From Lachnospiraceae bacterium UBA3689 (GTDB lineage: Bacteria; Bacillota; Clostridia; Lachnospirales; Lachnospiraceae), in the NCBI GenBank assembly GCA_002371465.1, contig DFIU01000015.1, forward strand, positions 118,117 to 182,116: a stretch of 64,000 nucleotides of DNA, in the 5' to 3' direction. Below the pieces are notes generated by a model, which worked only from the letters and a program-made list of their open reading frames with translations, was not told the origin of the DNA and ran no database searches. Positions 1 through 7,264 of this stretch are shown here, piece by piece. Made by a program: the position numbers and the translations under genes. Every line of letters starts with the position of its first letter. The first letter of the stretch is position 1.

Positions 1-58
1 CATCGACATATAATTTAAGAGGATTGTTTAAAGTTTAAATTGTTAAAAAGCATTCTTG

Positions 59-84
59 CTAGGCGGGGCTTATGCTCCGTCTAG
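59..84 (+). other. Stem-loop in AT-rich upstream region
   Basis: An 11-bp stem (CTAGGCGGGGC with GCTCCGTCTAG, two G-T pairs) closes a TTAT loop. No T-tract follows on the + strand, so it is not a clear terminator. It lies in an AT-rich stretch with no gene (1-216). Function unknown. Confidence 0.4.
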
Positions 85-216
85 TAGTTCATTTAGGGTA
101 TAAGGATTCCCGCGATTCCTTTCTGGAGCCTCCTAAGCTTATCCGTAAACGTAAAGCAAATTTAGAGTGACTTTAAGTTTACAGATGATTGGGGGTATCC
201 GATCCCAGAGGATCGG

Positions 217-333
217 ATGTACAAGCCATACTTTGGAGAGCTGTGTCAGACTTGCGGAATGCGGCAGACTTGTAATGGGTGTAGCCGCTGTGGAAAGTGT
301 GACGGATTCATACCACAAAGAACGCTGAAATGA
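217..333 (+). CDS. Small cysteine-rich protein, 38 aa
   Basis: A 38-residue reading frame starting at ATG 217. It carries six cysteines in three C-x-x-C-like spacings (CQTC, CNGC, CGKC), which suggests a small zinc ribbon or metal-binding knuckle. The frame stays open upstream to about 166, so the protein may be the 3' end of a longer, broken gene rather than an intact one. I see no strong ribosome binding site. It sits in a lower-GC stretch with two other tiny frames, which fits remnants of an accessory or mobile region. I do not recognise the family; coding status is uncertain. Confidence 0.35.
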   Translation: MYKPYFGELCQTCGMRQTCNGCSRCGKCDGFIPQRTLK

Positions 334-344
334 GATAAGAACGT

Positions 345-455
345 ATGAAACTATGTCAGCGCCACTACGGGCATATGCTTAAACGGAAGCTCTTCTGCAA
401 CAAAGAGCAGCTTGCCATGATTCAAAACGCAGAAGAGGTCATGAGAGGGATCTGA
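345..455 (+). CDS. Small hypothetical protein, 36 aa
   Basis: A 36-residue frame beginning MKLCQRHYGHM and ending with TGA at 453-455, twelve bases after the preceding cysteine-rich frame. It is basic, has two cysteines and one likely helix (residues about 19-34). It is followed after one base by the next small frame, so the three could be co-transcribed. There is no recognisable domain. It may be a fragment of a longer gene, since it lies among apparent gene debris at the left end. Confidence 0.25.
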   Translation: MKLCQRHYGHMLKRKLFCNKEQLAMIQNAEEVMRGI

Positions 456-456
456 C

Positions 457-573
457 ATGCTCATCCTTGTTGGAGTGCTCCTCTTCCTTCCGTCAGGAAC
501 TTTTGCATATCACCAGGCATGGTTCCTGATTGGAATCTTGTTTTGACTATGTTTTTAGTCGGACTTGCTTAGA
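457..573 (+). pseudogene. Broken fragment resembling an isoprenylcysteine methyltransferase-family membrane protein
   Basis: ATG 457 opens a 29-residue hydrophobic frame ending at TGA 544-546, containing LPSGTFAYHQAW. From memory, this resembles the first membrane segments of isoprenylcysteine carboxyl methyltransferase-family proteins (pattern LPAGT-x-x-Y-W-Q-AW). A second short stretch, MFLVGLA, follows in another frame from 549. I read this as the N-terminal remnant of such a gene, cut by a stop and a frameshift. The rest of the gene is absent and glf follows immediately. The assignment rests on a short motif only. Confidence 0.35.
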
Positions 574-591
574 GGAAAGTCGTTCTATGTG

Positions 592-600
592 TGGTATAAT
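592..600 (+). promoter_or_regulatory. Extended -10 promoter for glf
   Basis: TGG-TATAAT (TATAAT at 595-600) is an extended -10 box 30 bases before the glf start. No good -35 box lies at 16-18 bases. A GGAGGAA ribosome binding site is at 618-624. Confidence 0.6.
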
Positions 601-629
601 GACTCTACTAAACAGATGGAGGAACTGTT

Positions 630-1787
630 ATGCATTACAATTATCTGGTTGTCGGATCGGGGCTCTATGGGGCGGTCTTCGCTCATGAGGCAAAAAAGGC
701 AGGCAAGAGCGTTCTGGTGATTGACAAACGTCCCAATATCGCCGGCAATGTGTATACCAAGCAGGTGGAGGGCATCCATGTTCACGAGTATGGCGCCCAC
801 ATTTTCCATACCAACAATAAGAAGGTATGGAAGTATATCACCCAGTTTGCCGAGTTCAATCGCTTCACAAACAGCCCGGTGGCAAATTATAAGGGAGAAC
901 TCTATTCCCTGCCCTTTAATATGTATACCTTCAACAAGATGTGGGGAGTCGTAACACCCCAGGAGGCTCAGGCAAAAATTGAGGAGCAGAAGAAGGACTA
1001 TATCGTAAAAAAGCAGCAGGAACGGGGGCTTTCCCAGGATGCTCCCTTTGAAGCCCAAAATCTTGAGGAGCAGGCAATTTCTCTCATTGGAACGGATATC
1101 TACGAAAAGCTGATCAAAGGTTATACAGAGAAGCAGTGGGGACGGCCCTGTACCGAGCTGCCTTCCTTTATCATCAAGCGGCTGCCGGTCCGGCTCACAT
1201 TTGACAATAACTACTTCAACGCTCTTTATCAGGGCATTCCGATCGGCGGCTATACCAAGATGGTGGCGAATCTGCTGGATGGGATTGAAGTCAGGCTGAA
1301 TACGGATTATCTGAAGGATAAAAAGACCTGGGATGCTCTGGCGGAGCGAGTGATCTACACGGGTCCGATTGACGCGTATTTTGACTTTAAGCTGGGTGCC
1401 CTGGAATATCGGTCCGTCCGTTTTGAAAATGAACTTCTTGATCAGCCGAATTTCCAGGGAAATGCGGCCGTCAATTATACGGACCGCGAAACTCCCTGGA
1501 CCAGAATTATTGAGCATAAATGGTTTGAATTCGGCAAGGATGAAGAGGGCAGGGACCTGCCCAAGACCGTGATCAGCCGCGAATATTCTTCTGAGTGGAA
1601 GCCGGGAGATGAACCCTATTATCCGGTCAACGATCAGAAGAACAGCGCCCTCTATCAGAAGTATAAGGAACTGGCGGATCAGGAAAAGAAGGTTGTCTTT
1701 GGCGGCAGACTGGGCGAGTACCGTTATTATGACATGGATATGGTCATTGCCTCCGCGCTGCTTGGGTCAGAAAAAGAACTTTCGTAA
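630..1787 (+). CDS. glf: UDP-galactopyranose mutase
   Basis: FAD enzyme that interconverts UDP-galactopyranose and UDP-galactofuranose, the donor for galactofuranose in surface glycans. The 385-residue length is normal. The N-terminus has the dinucleotide-binding fold (G9-x-G11-x-x-G14, with the ribose-binding acidic D32). Further family signatures are visible: EYGAHIFHT near residue 53, EKQWGR and the KRLPVR-x-x-x-DNNYF block in the middle, and the C-terminal GGRLGEYRYYDMD. Start ATG 630 has GGAGGAA six bases upstream. It stands alone with its own promoter; the next genes are on the opposite strand. Together with the nucleotidyltransferase at 3853 it suggests a nearby surface polysaccharide role. 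Confidence 0.95.
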   Translation: MHYNYLVVGSGLYGAVFAHEAKKAGKSVLVIDKRPNIAGNVYTKQVEGIHVHEYGAHIFHTNNKKVWKYITQFAEFNRFTNSPVANYKGELYSLPFNMYTFNKMWGVVTPQEAQAKIEEQKKDYIVKKQQERGLSQDAPFEAQNLEEQAISLIGTDIYEKLIKGYTEKQWGRPCTELPSFIIKRLPVRLTFDNNYFNALYQGIPIGGYTKMVANLLDGIEVRLNTDYLKDKKTWDALAERVIYTGPIDAYFDFKLGALEYRSVRFENELLDQPNFQGNAAVNYTDRETPWTRIIEHKWFEFGKDEEGRDLPKTVISREYSSEWKPGDEPYYPVNDQKNSALYQKYKELADQEKKVVFGGRLGEYRYYDMDMVIASALLGSEKELS

Positions 1788-1793
1788 ATGACT

Positions 1794-2615
1794 TTACTCG
1801 TAGCCGGTTGTCGTCTTACCGTAGGCGATGCCGGGATGGTAGTAAAGCACCCAGCCTCTTTCCCGGTAGAGGATCTGCCAGCCATTTGCCATCATGGATT
1901 CCTGAATGGGAATGGACTCAAGTGAGGCGTAGTAATTCGTCCGATATTTGGTTAAAAGCTGGGTCATGCGGGCCCCGTCCGGCACCAGGCTCCCCTGGGT
2001 GTAGGACCGGTATTCGACATAATCGGGGTCAATCCCATGGTAGTTGGGGAAGAAGCGACCCGCGCCCAGCCGGATACCGGAATCAATCTGCCTGATTTCC
2101 TCGACAAAGGGGGCGGGACCGACCGCTGTCAGATTGGGGTCTCCGGTCCTGGCGGCATTTTCGTGCATGATCGCTGCCATTTCGTACATTTCCATGGGAA
2201 TCTTGGTTGGGAGAAAAGCCGGATCATATTGAAAATATTCAGCCCGGTAGACCGGTTTGCCGCCGACCATGAGAGCTGCAAGGATAAGGATCGCTGCGAT
2301 GACCTGATTGCGTTTGTTTTTTATCTGACCGATCAGGGCGACCGCTGCAAAGCCGATGATGATGGGAGCAGGTATGATCCAGAACAGTCTCCAGTAGTTG
2401 GTCCCATCCCGAAGAAAGCTGCCCAGATAGCGGGGGACCAGGGGTGTTGTAAAGAGAATGAGACAGATCAGATAGTAGACGCCCAGAAAACGCCCGCCCT
2501 TAAATGATTTTGCGGTGAGGGCAAGGACCACGGCGGCAAGCAGGTAGATGAGGTAGAAGCTTCCGCCGAATACCTGCTGATAGGCAATTCTTATGATGTC
2601 AAACAGCGCACTCAT
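1794..2615 (-). CDS. Membrane protein with extracytoplasmic C-terminal domain (second half of a DUF6077-like pair)
   Basis: A 273-residue protein with about four membrane segments (roughly residues 17-35, 42-60, 80-97 and 104-120), then a soluble tail of about 150 residues rich in tyrosine and aromatic residues, probably outside the cell. Start ATG 2615 has AGGAG seven bases before it. It lies 10 bp downstream of the gene at 2626-3726 and must be co-transcribed. The pair resembles the two halves of the long uncharacterised membrane proteins called DUF6077, from memory. The break falls between different frames, and the second half has its own good ribosome binding site, so this could be a stable split into two subunits rather than a dead gene. 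Reaction unknown; a glycan-related role is only a guess from the neighbours. Confidence 0.6.
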   Translation of the reverse strand: MSALFDIIRIAYQQVFGGSFYLIYLLAAVVLALTAKSFKGGRFLGVYYLICLILFTTPLVPRYLGSFLRDGTNYWRLFWIIPAPIIIGFAAVALIGQIKNKRNQVIAAILILAALMVGGKPVYRAEYFQYDPAFLPTKIPMEMYEMAAIMHENAARTGDPNLTAVGPAPFVEEIRQIDSGIRLGAGRFFPNYHGIDPDYVEYRSYTQGSLVPDGARMTQLLTKYRTNYYASLESIPIQESMMANGWQILYRERGWVLYYHPGIAYGKTTTGYE

Positions 2616-2625
2616 GATGGCTCCT

Positions 2626-3726
2626 TTACTGATGAAGTTTCGTATAGGTTAAAAATGCAAGCGCCGGAACGACCAGGGATAGGGCGGTTCCGATCAAAAC
2701 CGTCAGTCTCTTTTTTCTGGCGGCAATAAAGAGCATGAGCCCTAAAAGAGCCGTTTCCATGACGGCAAATGCCATGCCCATCAAGGTGAAGAAGGAGCAG
2801 GATATGAGGATGATCCAGAGAAACAGAAAGTCACGGATTTTCAGCTCATCCCTTCGTTTAAAAGCCTGCAGATAGAAATAGAGAAGGGCGGGGGCGGCAG
2901 CTCCGACGAAAACCGCCTTTCCCTGCCAGCTTCTGACGGAAAGGAAGGTCCCGGATGTATAGACGGCATAGGAAGACCAGACGTTGGCGGCCCAGACGAA
3001 GATGGTGAAAAGTCCCGCTTTTGCCCGGTCTTTTTGAAAGAGGCTCGATCCCAGCAGCAAAACGATCCCATAGAAGAAGAGGGTCAGGATCGGCGGGAAC
3101 CAGGTGTGGGAAAAAGCTGCTGCGTCTAAGGAAAAAAAGCGGCAGACGCAGGCGGTAAATAAAAAGAAGGGGGAGAGCCAGATTCTGGTCATATCTCCCT
3201 GGACCCAGTTTACGATGCGGTCCCCGGTCTGGGGATCGAAGATACGGATGGTATTGGTCTGAAGAGAGGTCGTTGCGGCGGCGACATAGGTGGCGTCGTC
3301 CCCGTCGCTGTGGGTGAAGCGAAAGACCACATAGGCATGGATCAGAACCAGGATGAGGGCAGCAATTTCATAGGGGGAGATGCCTCTTAAGAAGGATCCT
3401 GTCCTTTGGGGCAGATCCCGGGCGTCTCCTCTTATTTTCAGGATCAAAAATGATAAAAGTGTCAGAATGACCAGGCTGACTGCCCAGACATAGCAGAGCC
3501 TGGTTAAAGACCATTTCCGAAAGACGGCGATTTCCGCCGGGAAATAGAGGGAGGCAAAGAGGACAAAGATGCCAGCTACCCACTTAAGCAAGAGGGAATA
3601 AGGTGTCCCTGCTTTCTTTCTAAGAACCAATCCACCCAGAAGAAGGGGCAGGGGGAAAAAGAAAAGAGCAAAAAAAAGTATGCGGATCAAGGCTTTACCT
3701 CCGTAGGGGAGCCGTTTTAGCTCCAT
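2626..3726 (-). CDS. Polytopic membrane protein (first half of a DUF6077-like pair)
   Basis: A 366-residue integral membrane protein with roughly nine or ten hydrophobic segments. Between segments there is a conserved-looking loop, HSDGDDATYVAAATT (about residues 139-153), the kind of acidic extracytoplasmic loop seen in membrane glycosyltransferases and in DUF6077 proteins. The gene ends 10 bp before the second membrane gene at 2615. The -10 box is only 11 bases from ATG 3726, so the mRNA should have a very short or no leader. Divergent from the nucleotidyltransferase. Function not known; I would not go beyond membrane protein, possibly a lipid-linked sugar transferase. Confidence 0.6.
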   Translation of the reverse strand: MELKRLPYGGKALIRILFFALFFFPLPLLLGGLVLRKKAGTPYSLLLKWVAGIFVLFASLYFPAEIAVFRKWSLTRLCYVWAVSLVILTLLSFLILKIRGDARDLPQRTGSFLRGISPYEIAALILVLIHAYVVFRFTHSDGDDATYVAAATTSLQTNTIRIFDPQTGDRIVNWVQGDMTRIWLSPFFLFTACVCRFFSLDAAAFSHTWFPPILTLFFYGIVLLLGSSLFQKDRAKAGLFTIFVWAANVWSSYAVYTSGTFLSVRSWQGKAVFVGAAAPALLYFYLQAFKRRDELKIRDFLFLWIILISCSFFTLMGMAFAVMETALLGLMLFIAARKKRLTVLIGTALSLVVPALAFLTYTKLHQ

Positions 3727-3737
3727 AGTCAGCCCCT

Positions 3738-3743
3738 ATTATA
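3738..3743 (-). promoter_or_regulatory. Extended -10 promoter, membrane protein pair
   Basis: On the minus strand TGC-TATAAT ends 11 bases before ATG 3726. Transcription would begin about 4-6 bases before the start codon, giving a near-leaderless mRNA. No convincing -35 box. Confidence 0.5.
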
Positions 3744-3773
3744 GCAGAAATTCCTCATCGGTTCCCATATTTG

Positions 3774-3782
3774 TGCTAGAAT
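3774..3782 (+). promoter_or_regulatory. Extended -10 promoter, nucleotidyltransferase
   Basis: TGC-TAGAAT on the + strand, divergent from the -10 box at 3738-3743 and about 70 bases upstream of the ATG at 3853. No convincing -35 box. Confidence 0.45.
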
Positions 3783-3852
3783 GAGTACACATGGAAATCT
3801 CGGCAGCAAGGGGGCTGTCGGGAAAGCTTGGAAGTTCAGAAGGAGAAAACGC

Positions 3853-4785
3853 ATGAAAACAAGTCTGGTGATCATGGCTGCCGGTATCGGGTCTCGGTTC
3901 GGCGGCGGGATCAAGCAGCTGGAAGCTGTCGGTCCCAACGGGGAGATTATCATGGATTATTCCATCCATGACGCGATTGAAGCCGGTTTTAATAAGATCG
4001 TCTTTATTATCCGCAGGGACATGGAGGATGATTTCAGGAAAATAATCGGGAACCGCATCGAGAGGATCTGCCGGAAGCACGGGGTAGAGGCCGCCTATGC
4101 CTTCCAGTCCCTTACCGATATTCCGACCGGATTCGAGGTGCCGCAGGGCAGGACCAAGCCCTGGGGGACGGGGCAGGCGGTCCTGGCGGCGAAAGATCAG
4201 ATTAAAGAGCCCTTCGCCGTGATCAATGCGGATGATTACTACGGCAAAGAGGCATTTGTCCGGATCCATGATTTCCTGGAGCAGATGCAGCCGGACCATC
4301 CCGACGACTTCTGCATGGCGGGCTTTATTTTAAACAATACGCTCAGTGAAAACGGCGGCGTCACGAGGGGAGTCTGCGCGGTCGATGAAAAGGGTTATCT
4401 GACGGATGTGATGGAGACTTCCGATATTGTCAAAACAGCAGATGGGGCAGAGGCGGCAGGAAAGAAGATCAATCCCCGGTCTTTTGTCTCCATGAATCTC
4501 TGGGGCCTGTCCCCGGATTTCCTGGAACTTTTACAGAGCGGTTTTGAAGAGTTTTTTGAAGAGATCCGTCTGGGAAAGAAGGATCCGCTGAAGGCGGAAT
4601 ACCTGATCCCCATCTATATCGGCGAGTTGCTCAAGGCAAATCGTGTCACGGTGCGGGTGCTGCCGACTAAGGACAAATGGTTCGGCGTCACCTACCGGGA
4701 GGATAAGCCGGTCGTTGTGGATTCTTTCACCAGGTTGATTAAAGAGGGAGTTTACCAGAGGGATCTCTTTTCCGATCTGAAATGA
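3853..4785 (+). CDS. Sugar-phosphate nucleotidyltransferase family protein
   Basis: A 310-residue GT-A-fold nucleotidyltransferase that should join a sugar 1-phosphate to an NTP. The N-terminal nucleotide loop MAAGIGSRFGGG-x-KQ (residues 8-21) is the family signature in a less common form, without the usual P-x-T-K-P. The metal site NADDYYG follows near residue 115. The frame is open 72 bases further upstream, but ATG 3853 has AGGAG eight bases before it and begins exactly at the conserved strand MKTSLVIMAAG. The sugar is not predictable from sequence; it is not a clear GalU or RfbA. Placed with glf, a role in nucleotide-sugar supply for surface glycans is likely. Confidence 0.8.
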   Translation: MKTSLVIMAAGIGSRFGGGIKQLEAVGPNGEIIMDYSIHDAIEAGFNKIVFIIRRDMEDDFRKIIGNRIERICRKHGVEAAYAFQSLTDIPTGFEVPQGRTKPWGTGQAVLAAKDQIKEPFAVINADDYYGKEAFVRIHDFLEQMQPDHPDDFCMAGFILNNTLSENGGVTRGVCAVDEKGYLTDVMETSDIVKTADGAEAAGKKINPRSFVSMNLWGLSPDFLELLQSGFEEFFEEIRLGKKDPLKAEYLIPIYIGELLKANRVTVRVLPTKDKWFGVTYREDKPVVVDSFTRLIKEGVYQRDLFSDLK

Positions 4786-4825
4786 AGGGAAAACGCTGAA
4801 AGAGGGAGGTTGACCGCATCTTCTC

Positions 4826-4854
4826 TTGACGTCATTACTTTAGCGTACTAAACT
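4826..4854 (+). promoter_or_regulatory. Promoter of the NhaC-type antiporter gene
   Basis: TTGACG (4826-4831), 17-base spacer, TAAACT (4849-4854). Transcription should start at about 4859-4862, directly at the attenuator structure. Confidence 0.6.
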
Positions 4855-4857
4855 AAG

Positions 4858-4904
4858 TGGAAAGCAAGGGTGCTTAGCCGGCGTCGTTGCTTCCATTTTT
4901 TTTT
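4858..4904 (+). terminator. Leader terminator (attenuator) before the NhaC-type gene
   Basis: TGGAAAGCAA (4858-4867) pairs with TTGCTTCCA (4887-4895, one bulged A), followed by nine T (4896-4904). It lies between the promoter and the gene, so it must be relieved for expression. The competing hairpin at 4862-4875 uses the same 5' arm. Confidence 0.65.
4862..4875 (+). promoter_or_regulatory. Candidate ANTAR-target hairpin, loop AAGGGT
   Basis: AAGC (4862-4865) and GCTT (4872-4875) close a six-base loop AAGGGT with A at position 1 and G at position 4, as known for ANTAR antiterminator targets. Its 5' arm is part of the terminator stem, so the two structures exclude each other. The stem is only 4 bp; the support comes from the same arrangement before glnA, asnB and gltB. 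Confidence 0.5.
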
Positions 4905-4912
4905 GAGCATTT

Positions 4913-4933
4913 TTAGGGACCATTTGTCCCTAA
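4913..4933 (+). other. Hairpin just before the NhaC ribosome binding site
   Basis: TTAGGGAC, loop CATTT, GTCCCTAA: a perfect 8-bp stem 11 bases before the AGGGGG ribosome binding site. It does not cover that site; role unknown. Confidence 0.45.
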
Positions 4934-4955
4934 GCAAAATGTGCAGGGGGAATTT

Positions 4956-6584
4956 ATGAAAAGAAAAACCAGTAAGATCTTACCGGCGATCGCCGTCCTT
5001 GCGGTCGTTGTCATTGTTATCGCTGCGGGATTTTTGACGACGGCGGATACGGTCCGGCAGTCCGCCTGGGCGTTGCTGCCGCCGCTTATCGCCATTGCCC
5101 TGGCTCTTATCACCAAGGAGGTCTACAGCTCCTTATTTATCGGAATTTTAACCGGAGCCCTGCTCTTTACGGGCTTTAACTTTGAAAAGACCCTCAATCA
5201 TATCTTCAATGAAGGGATCGTTTCGGTTCTGACCAGTCCCGGCAATATGGGTATTCTGGTCTTCCTGGTCATCCTGGGCATTATGGTTCAGCTGATGAAC
5301 CGGACCGGAGGATCCGCAGCCTTTGGCCGCTGGGCTTCGGATCATATCAAGACCCGGGCAGGGGCAGAGCTGGCGACGATCGCCCTGGGCGTCCTCATCT
5401 TTATCGATGACTACTTTAACTGTCTGACGGTCGGTTCCGTCATGCGGCCCGTGACTGACAAGCACCGGATCAGCCGGTCCAAACTCGCCTACCTGATCGA
5501 CGCGACGGCAGCTCCGGTCTGCATCATCGCGCCGATTTCATCCTGGGCGGCAGCGGTCTCGGGCTATGTGGAAGGGGAAAACGGCATCAGGCTCTTTGTG
5601 GAAACCATCCCCTACAACTACTACGCGCTTCTGACCATCGCCATGATGATCTTTCTGGTCGTCTACAAGGTGGATTACGGGCCCATGTATATCCATGAGA
5701 GAAATGCGATCGAGAAGAATGATCTTTATACTACGCCGGAACGGCCCTATGAAAATGCCTCAGCCGCGGCCAGGGACAAGGCAGACGGTCATGTCATTGA
5801 TCTGCTCTTCCCGATCCTGACCCTGGTTATCGGCTGTATCATCGGCATGATCTATACCGGCGGTTTCTTTGGGGGAGCCGGCTTTGTCGAGGCTTTTGCC
5901 GCCTCCGACGCTTCGGTCGGGCTTATGCTGGGGTCCTTCTGCGCCCTGGTCCTGACCATCGCCTTTTATCTGACCAGACGGGCCTTGGAATTTAAAGAGA
6001 TCATGGACTGCGTCCCGGAGGGCTTTAAGGCCATGGTGCCGGCGATCCTGATTCTGACTTTCGCCTGGACCTTAAATAAGATCACGGCGGATATGGGCGC
6101 GAGGGAGTATGTCGCCGGTGTGGTTGAACATTCAGCCAGGGGCTTTACGACCTTCCTGCCCCTCGTCGTCTTTCTCGTAGCGGTTGGCTTAAGTTTTGCG
6201 ACGGGAACTTCCTGGGGTACCTTCGGCATCCTGATTCCGATTGTCATCGCCTGCTTTCCCAAGGACCACACCATGATGGTTCTTGCCATGAGCTCCTGCA
6301 TGGCTGGGTCTGTCTGCGGCGACCACTGCTCACCAATCTCGGATACGACCATCATGTCATCGGCAGGTGCCCAGTGTCTGCACATCAATCATGTGTCGAC
6401 CCAGCTGCCCTATGCTATGACCTGCGCTGCCATTTCCGCCTTGACCTACGTCTTTGCGGGATTTGTCAGGAATCCGGCAATCAGCCTTATTTTCGGTATC
6501 GTCTTCCTGGCAGGAACCTTGTTCGCTATCAAACGCCACAACGAAAAGCGGAAGGTACGATTGGCAGAGGAGATTGCAAAGTAA
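4956..6584 (+). CDS. NhaC-family Na+/H+ antiporter-type transporter
   Basis: A 542-residue membrane protein with about 12 segments. The family core is clear: FIDDYFNCLTVGSVMRP near residue 150, followed by the SKLAYLIDATAAPVCIIAP-type stretch, and GTSWGTFGIL plus the GDHCSPISDTTIMSSAG region in the second half. NhaC-family members exchange sodium and protons, and some carry amino acids or other organic solutes. GTG 4941 is an upstream in-frame option, but ATG 4956 has AGGGGG five bases before it. Its leader has the same ANTAR-type attenuator as glnA, asnB and gltB, so I infer that the cargo or ion flux serves nitrogen metabolism. Substrate not determined. Confidence 0.85.
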   Translation: MKRKTSKILPAIAVLAVVVIVIAAGFLTTADTVRQSAWALLPPLIAIALALITKEVYSSLFIGILTGALLFTGFNFEKTLNHIFNEGIVSVLTSPGNMGILVFLVILGIMVQLMNRTGGSAAFGRWASDHIKTRAGAELATIALGVLIFIDDYFNCLTVGSVMRPVTDKHRISRSKLAYLIDATAAPVCIIAPISSWAAAVSGYVEGENGIRLFVETIPYNYYALLTIAMMIFLVVYKVDYGPMYIHERNAIEKNDLYTTPERPYENASAAARDKADGHVIDLLFPILTLVIGCIIGMIYTGGFFGGAGFVEAFAASDASVGLMLGSFCALVLTIAFYLTRRALEFKEIMDCVPEGFKAMVPAILILTFAWTLNKITADMGAREYVAGVVEHSARGFTTFLPLVVFLVAVGLSFATGTSWGTFGILIPIVIACFPKDHTMMVLAMSSCMAGSVCGDHCSPISDTTIMSSAGAQCLHINHVSTQLPYAMTCAAISALTYVFAGFVRNPAISLIFGIVFLAGTLFAIKRHNEKRKVRLAEEIAK

Positions 6585-6595
6585 GAGTTAAGCAA

Positions 6596-6643
6596 TGAAC
6601 ATGCCCCTGTCGGACGGTTGTCCGGCAGGGGCATGTTCATTTA
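6596..6643 (+). terminator. Terminator after the NhaC-type gene, possibly bidirectional
   Basis: A stem of about 18 bp (TGAACATGCCCCTG on the left, CAGGGGCATGTTCA on the right) around a short GC-rich top, followed by TTT. It separates convergent genes and could serve both strands. Confidence 0.7.
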
Positions 6644-6665
6644 TGTAATGAAAGACTGCTATATG

Positions 6666-6689
6666 ACAACCGGTCCTATTACCGGTTGT
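6666..6689 (-). other. Hairpin downstream of the ANTAR gene
   Basis: ACAACCGGT, six-base loop, ACCGGTTGT: a perfect 9-bp stem lying after the ANTAR gene on the minus strand. It lacks a T-tract in either direction, so terminator function is doubtful without the stronger hairpin beyond it. Confidence 0.4.
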
Positions 6690-6697
6690 TAACTGGT

Positions 6698-7237
6698 TTA
6701 GCGGGGGACAGTCCCCAGGATCACCTGCGCGACTTCTGTCATGGGCGTCGAGCTTTCCATGCTGCGCTTTTGGATGAAGCGGTAAGCCTGGTCCTCGGTC
6801 ATGCCCTGCTGGTCCATGAGATACTCCTTGGCATCCGTGATCAGCTTAAGATCAGAGTCGGAGCGATGGGGCAGACGTTTTTCCAGGGCTCGTTCGTCGA
6901 GCTGCTGCAGGATATGGATCCCACCGATCAGCTCGCCCGCTTTGACCGGCAGAGTAACTTTAAAAAGATCTTCATTTTCACAGTAATCAAGATCGCCCGG
7001 TTTACCCAGACAGAGGAAGAAGCAGTCCCCGCCCAGGATGTCAGCCAGTTCATCCGCCGTCATATCACCCAGGCGGGCTGACATGACGATGACGCCACCG
7101 TCCATACGCCTGGCAGCGCGGATGGTCTCCTGACCGGAGGAACAGACGGCGCGGATTTCGATTCCATTGCGCCGGAGGATCCTGACGATGGACTCACGGA
7201 GCGTTTCGTTCCGGATCGCAACGATCGTACGAATCAT
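6698..7237 (-). CDS. ANTAR-domain transcription antitermination regulator
   Basis: A 179-residue two-domain regulator. Residues 1-115 form a receiver-like domain; residues about 125-176 are the ANTAR RNA-binding domain, with the expected DAKEYLM-x-x-x-G-M-x-E-x-x-AY start and a closing VAQVIL helix. ANTAR proteins bind hairpins with A-N-N-G loops in nascent leaders and block terminators. The receiver is degenerate: the phosphoacceptor position reads VMSAR (S53) and the usual acidic pair near residue 8-9 is missing, so phosphorylation is unlikely. It lies 27 bp downstream of glnA on the same strand and is probably co-transcribed with it. Four leaders in the window carry matching hairpins. I infer that it senses nitrogen status through a ligand or partner protein. 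Confidence 0.85.
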   Translation of the reverse strand: MIRTIVAIRNETLRESIVRILRRNGIEIRAVCSSGQETIRAARRMDGGVIVMSARLGDMTADELADILGGDCFFLCLGKPGDLDYCENEDLFKVTLPVKAGELIGGIHILQQLDERALEKRLPHRSDSDLKLITDAKEYLMDQQGMTEDQAYRFIQKRSMESSTPMTEVAQVILGTVPR

Positions 7238-7264
7238 GTCAGCCTCCTTGGATGATCGGACAGG

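Noticed and set aside
585..1517. 310-codon antisense frame over glf
   Set aside because: glf is clear from motifs on the other strand; the antisense frame is a by-product of codon bias.
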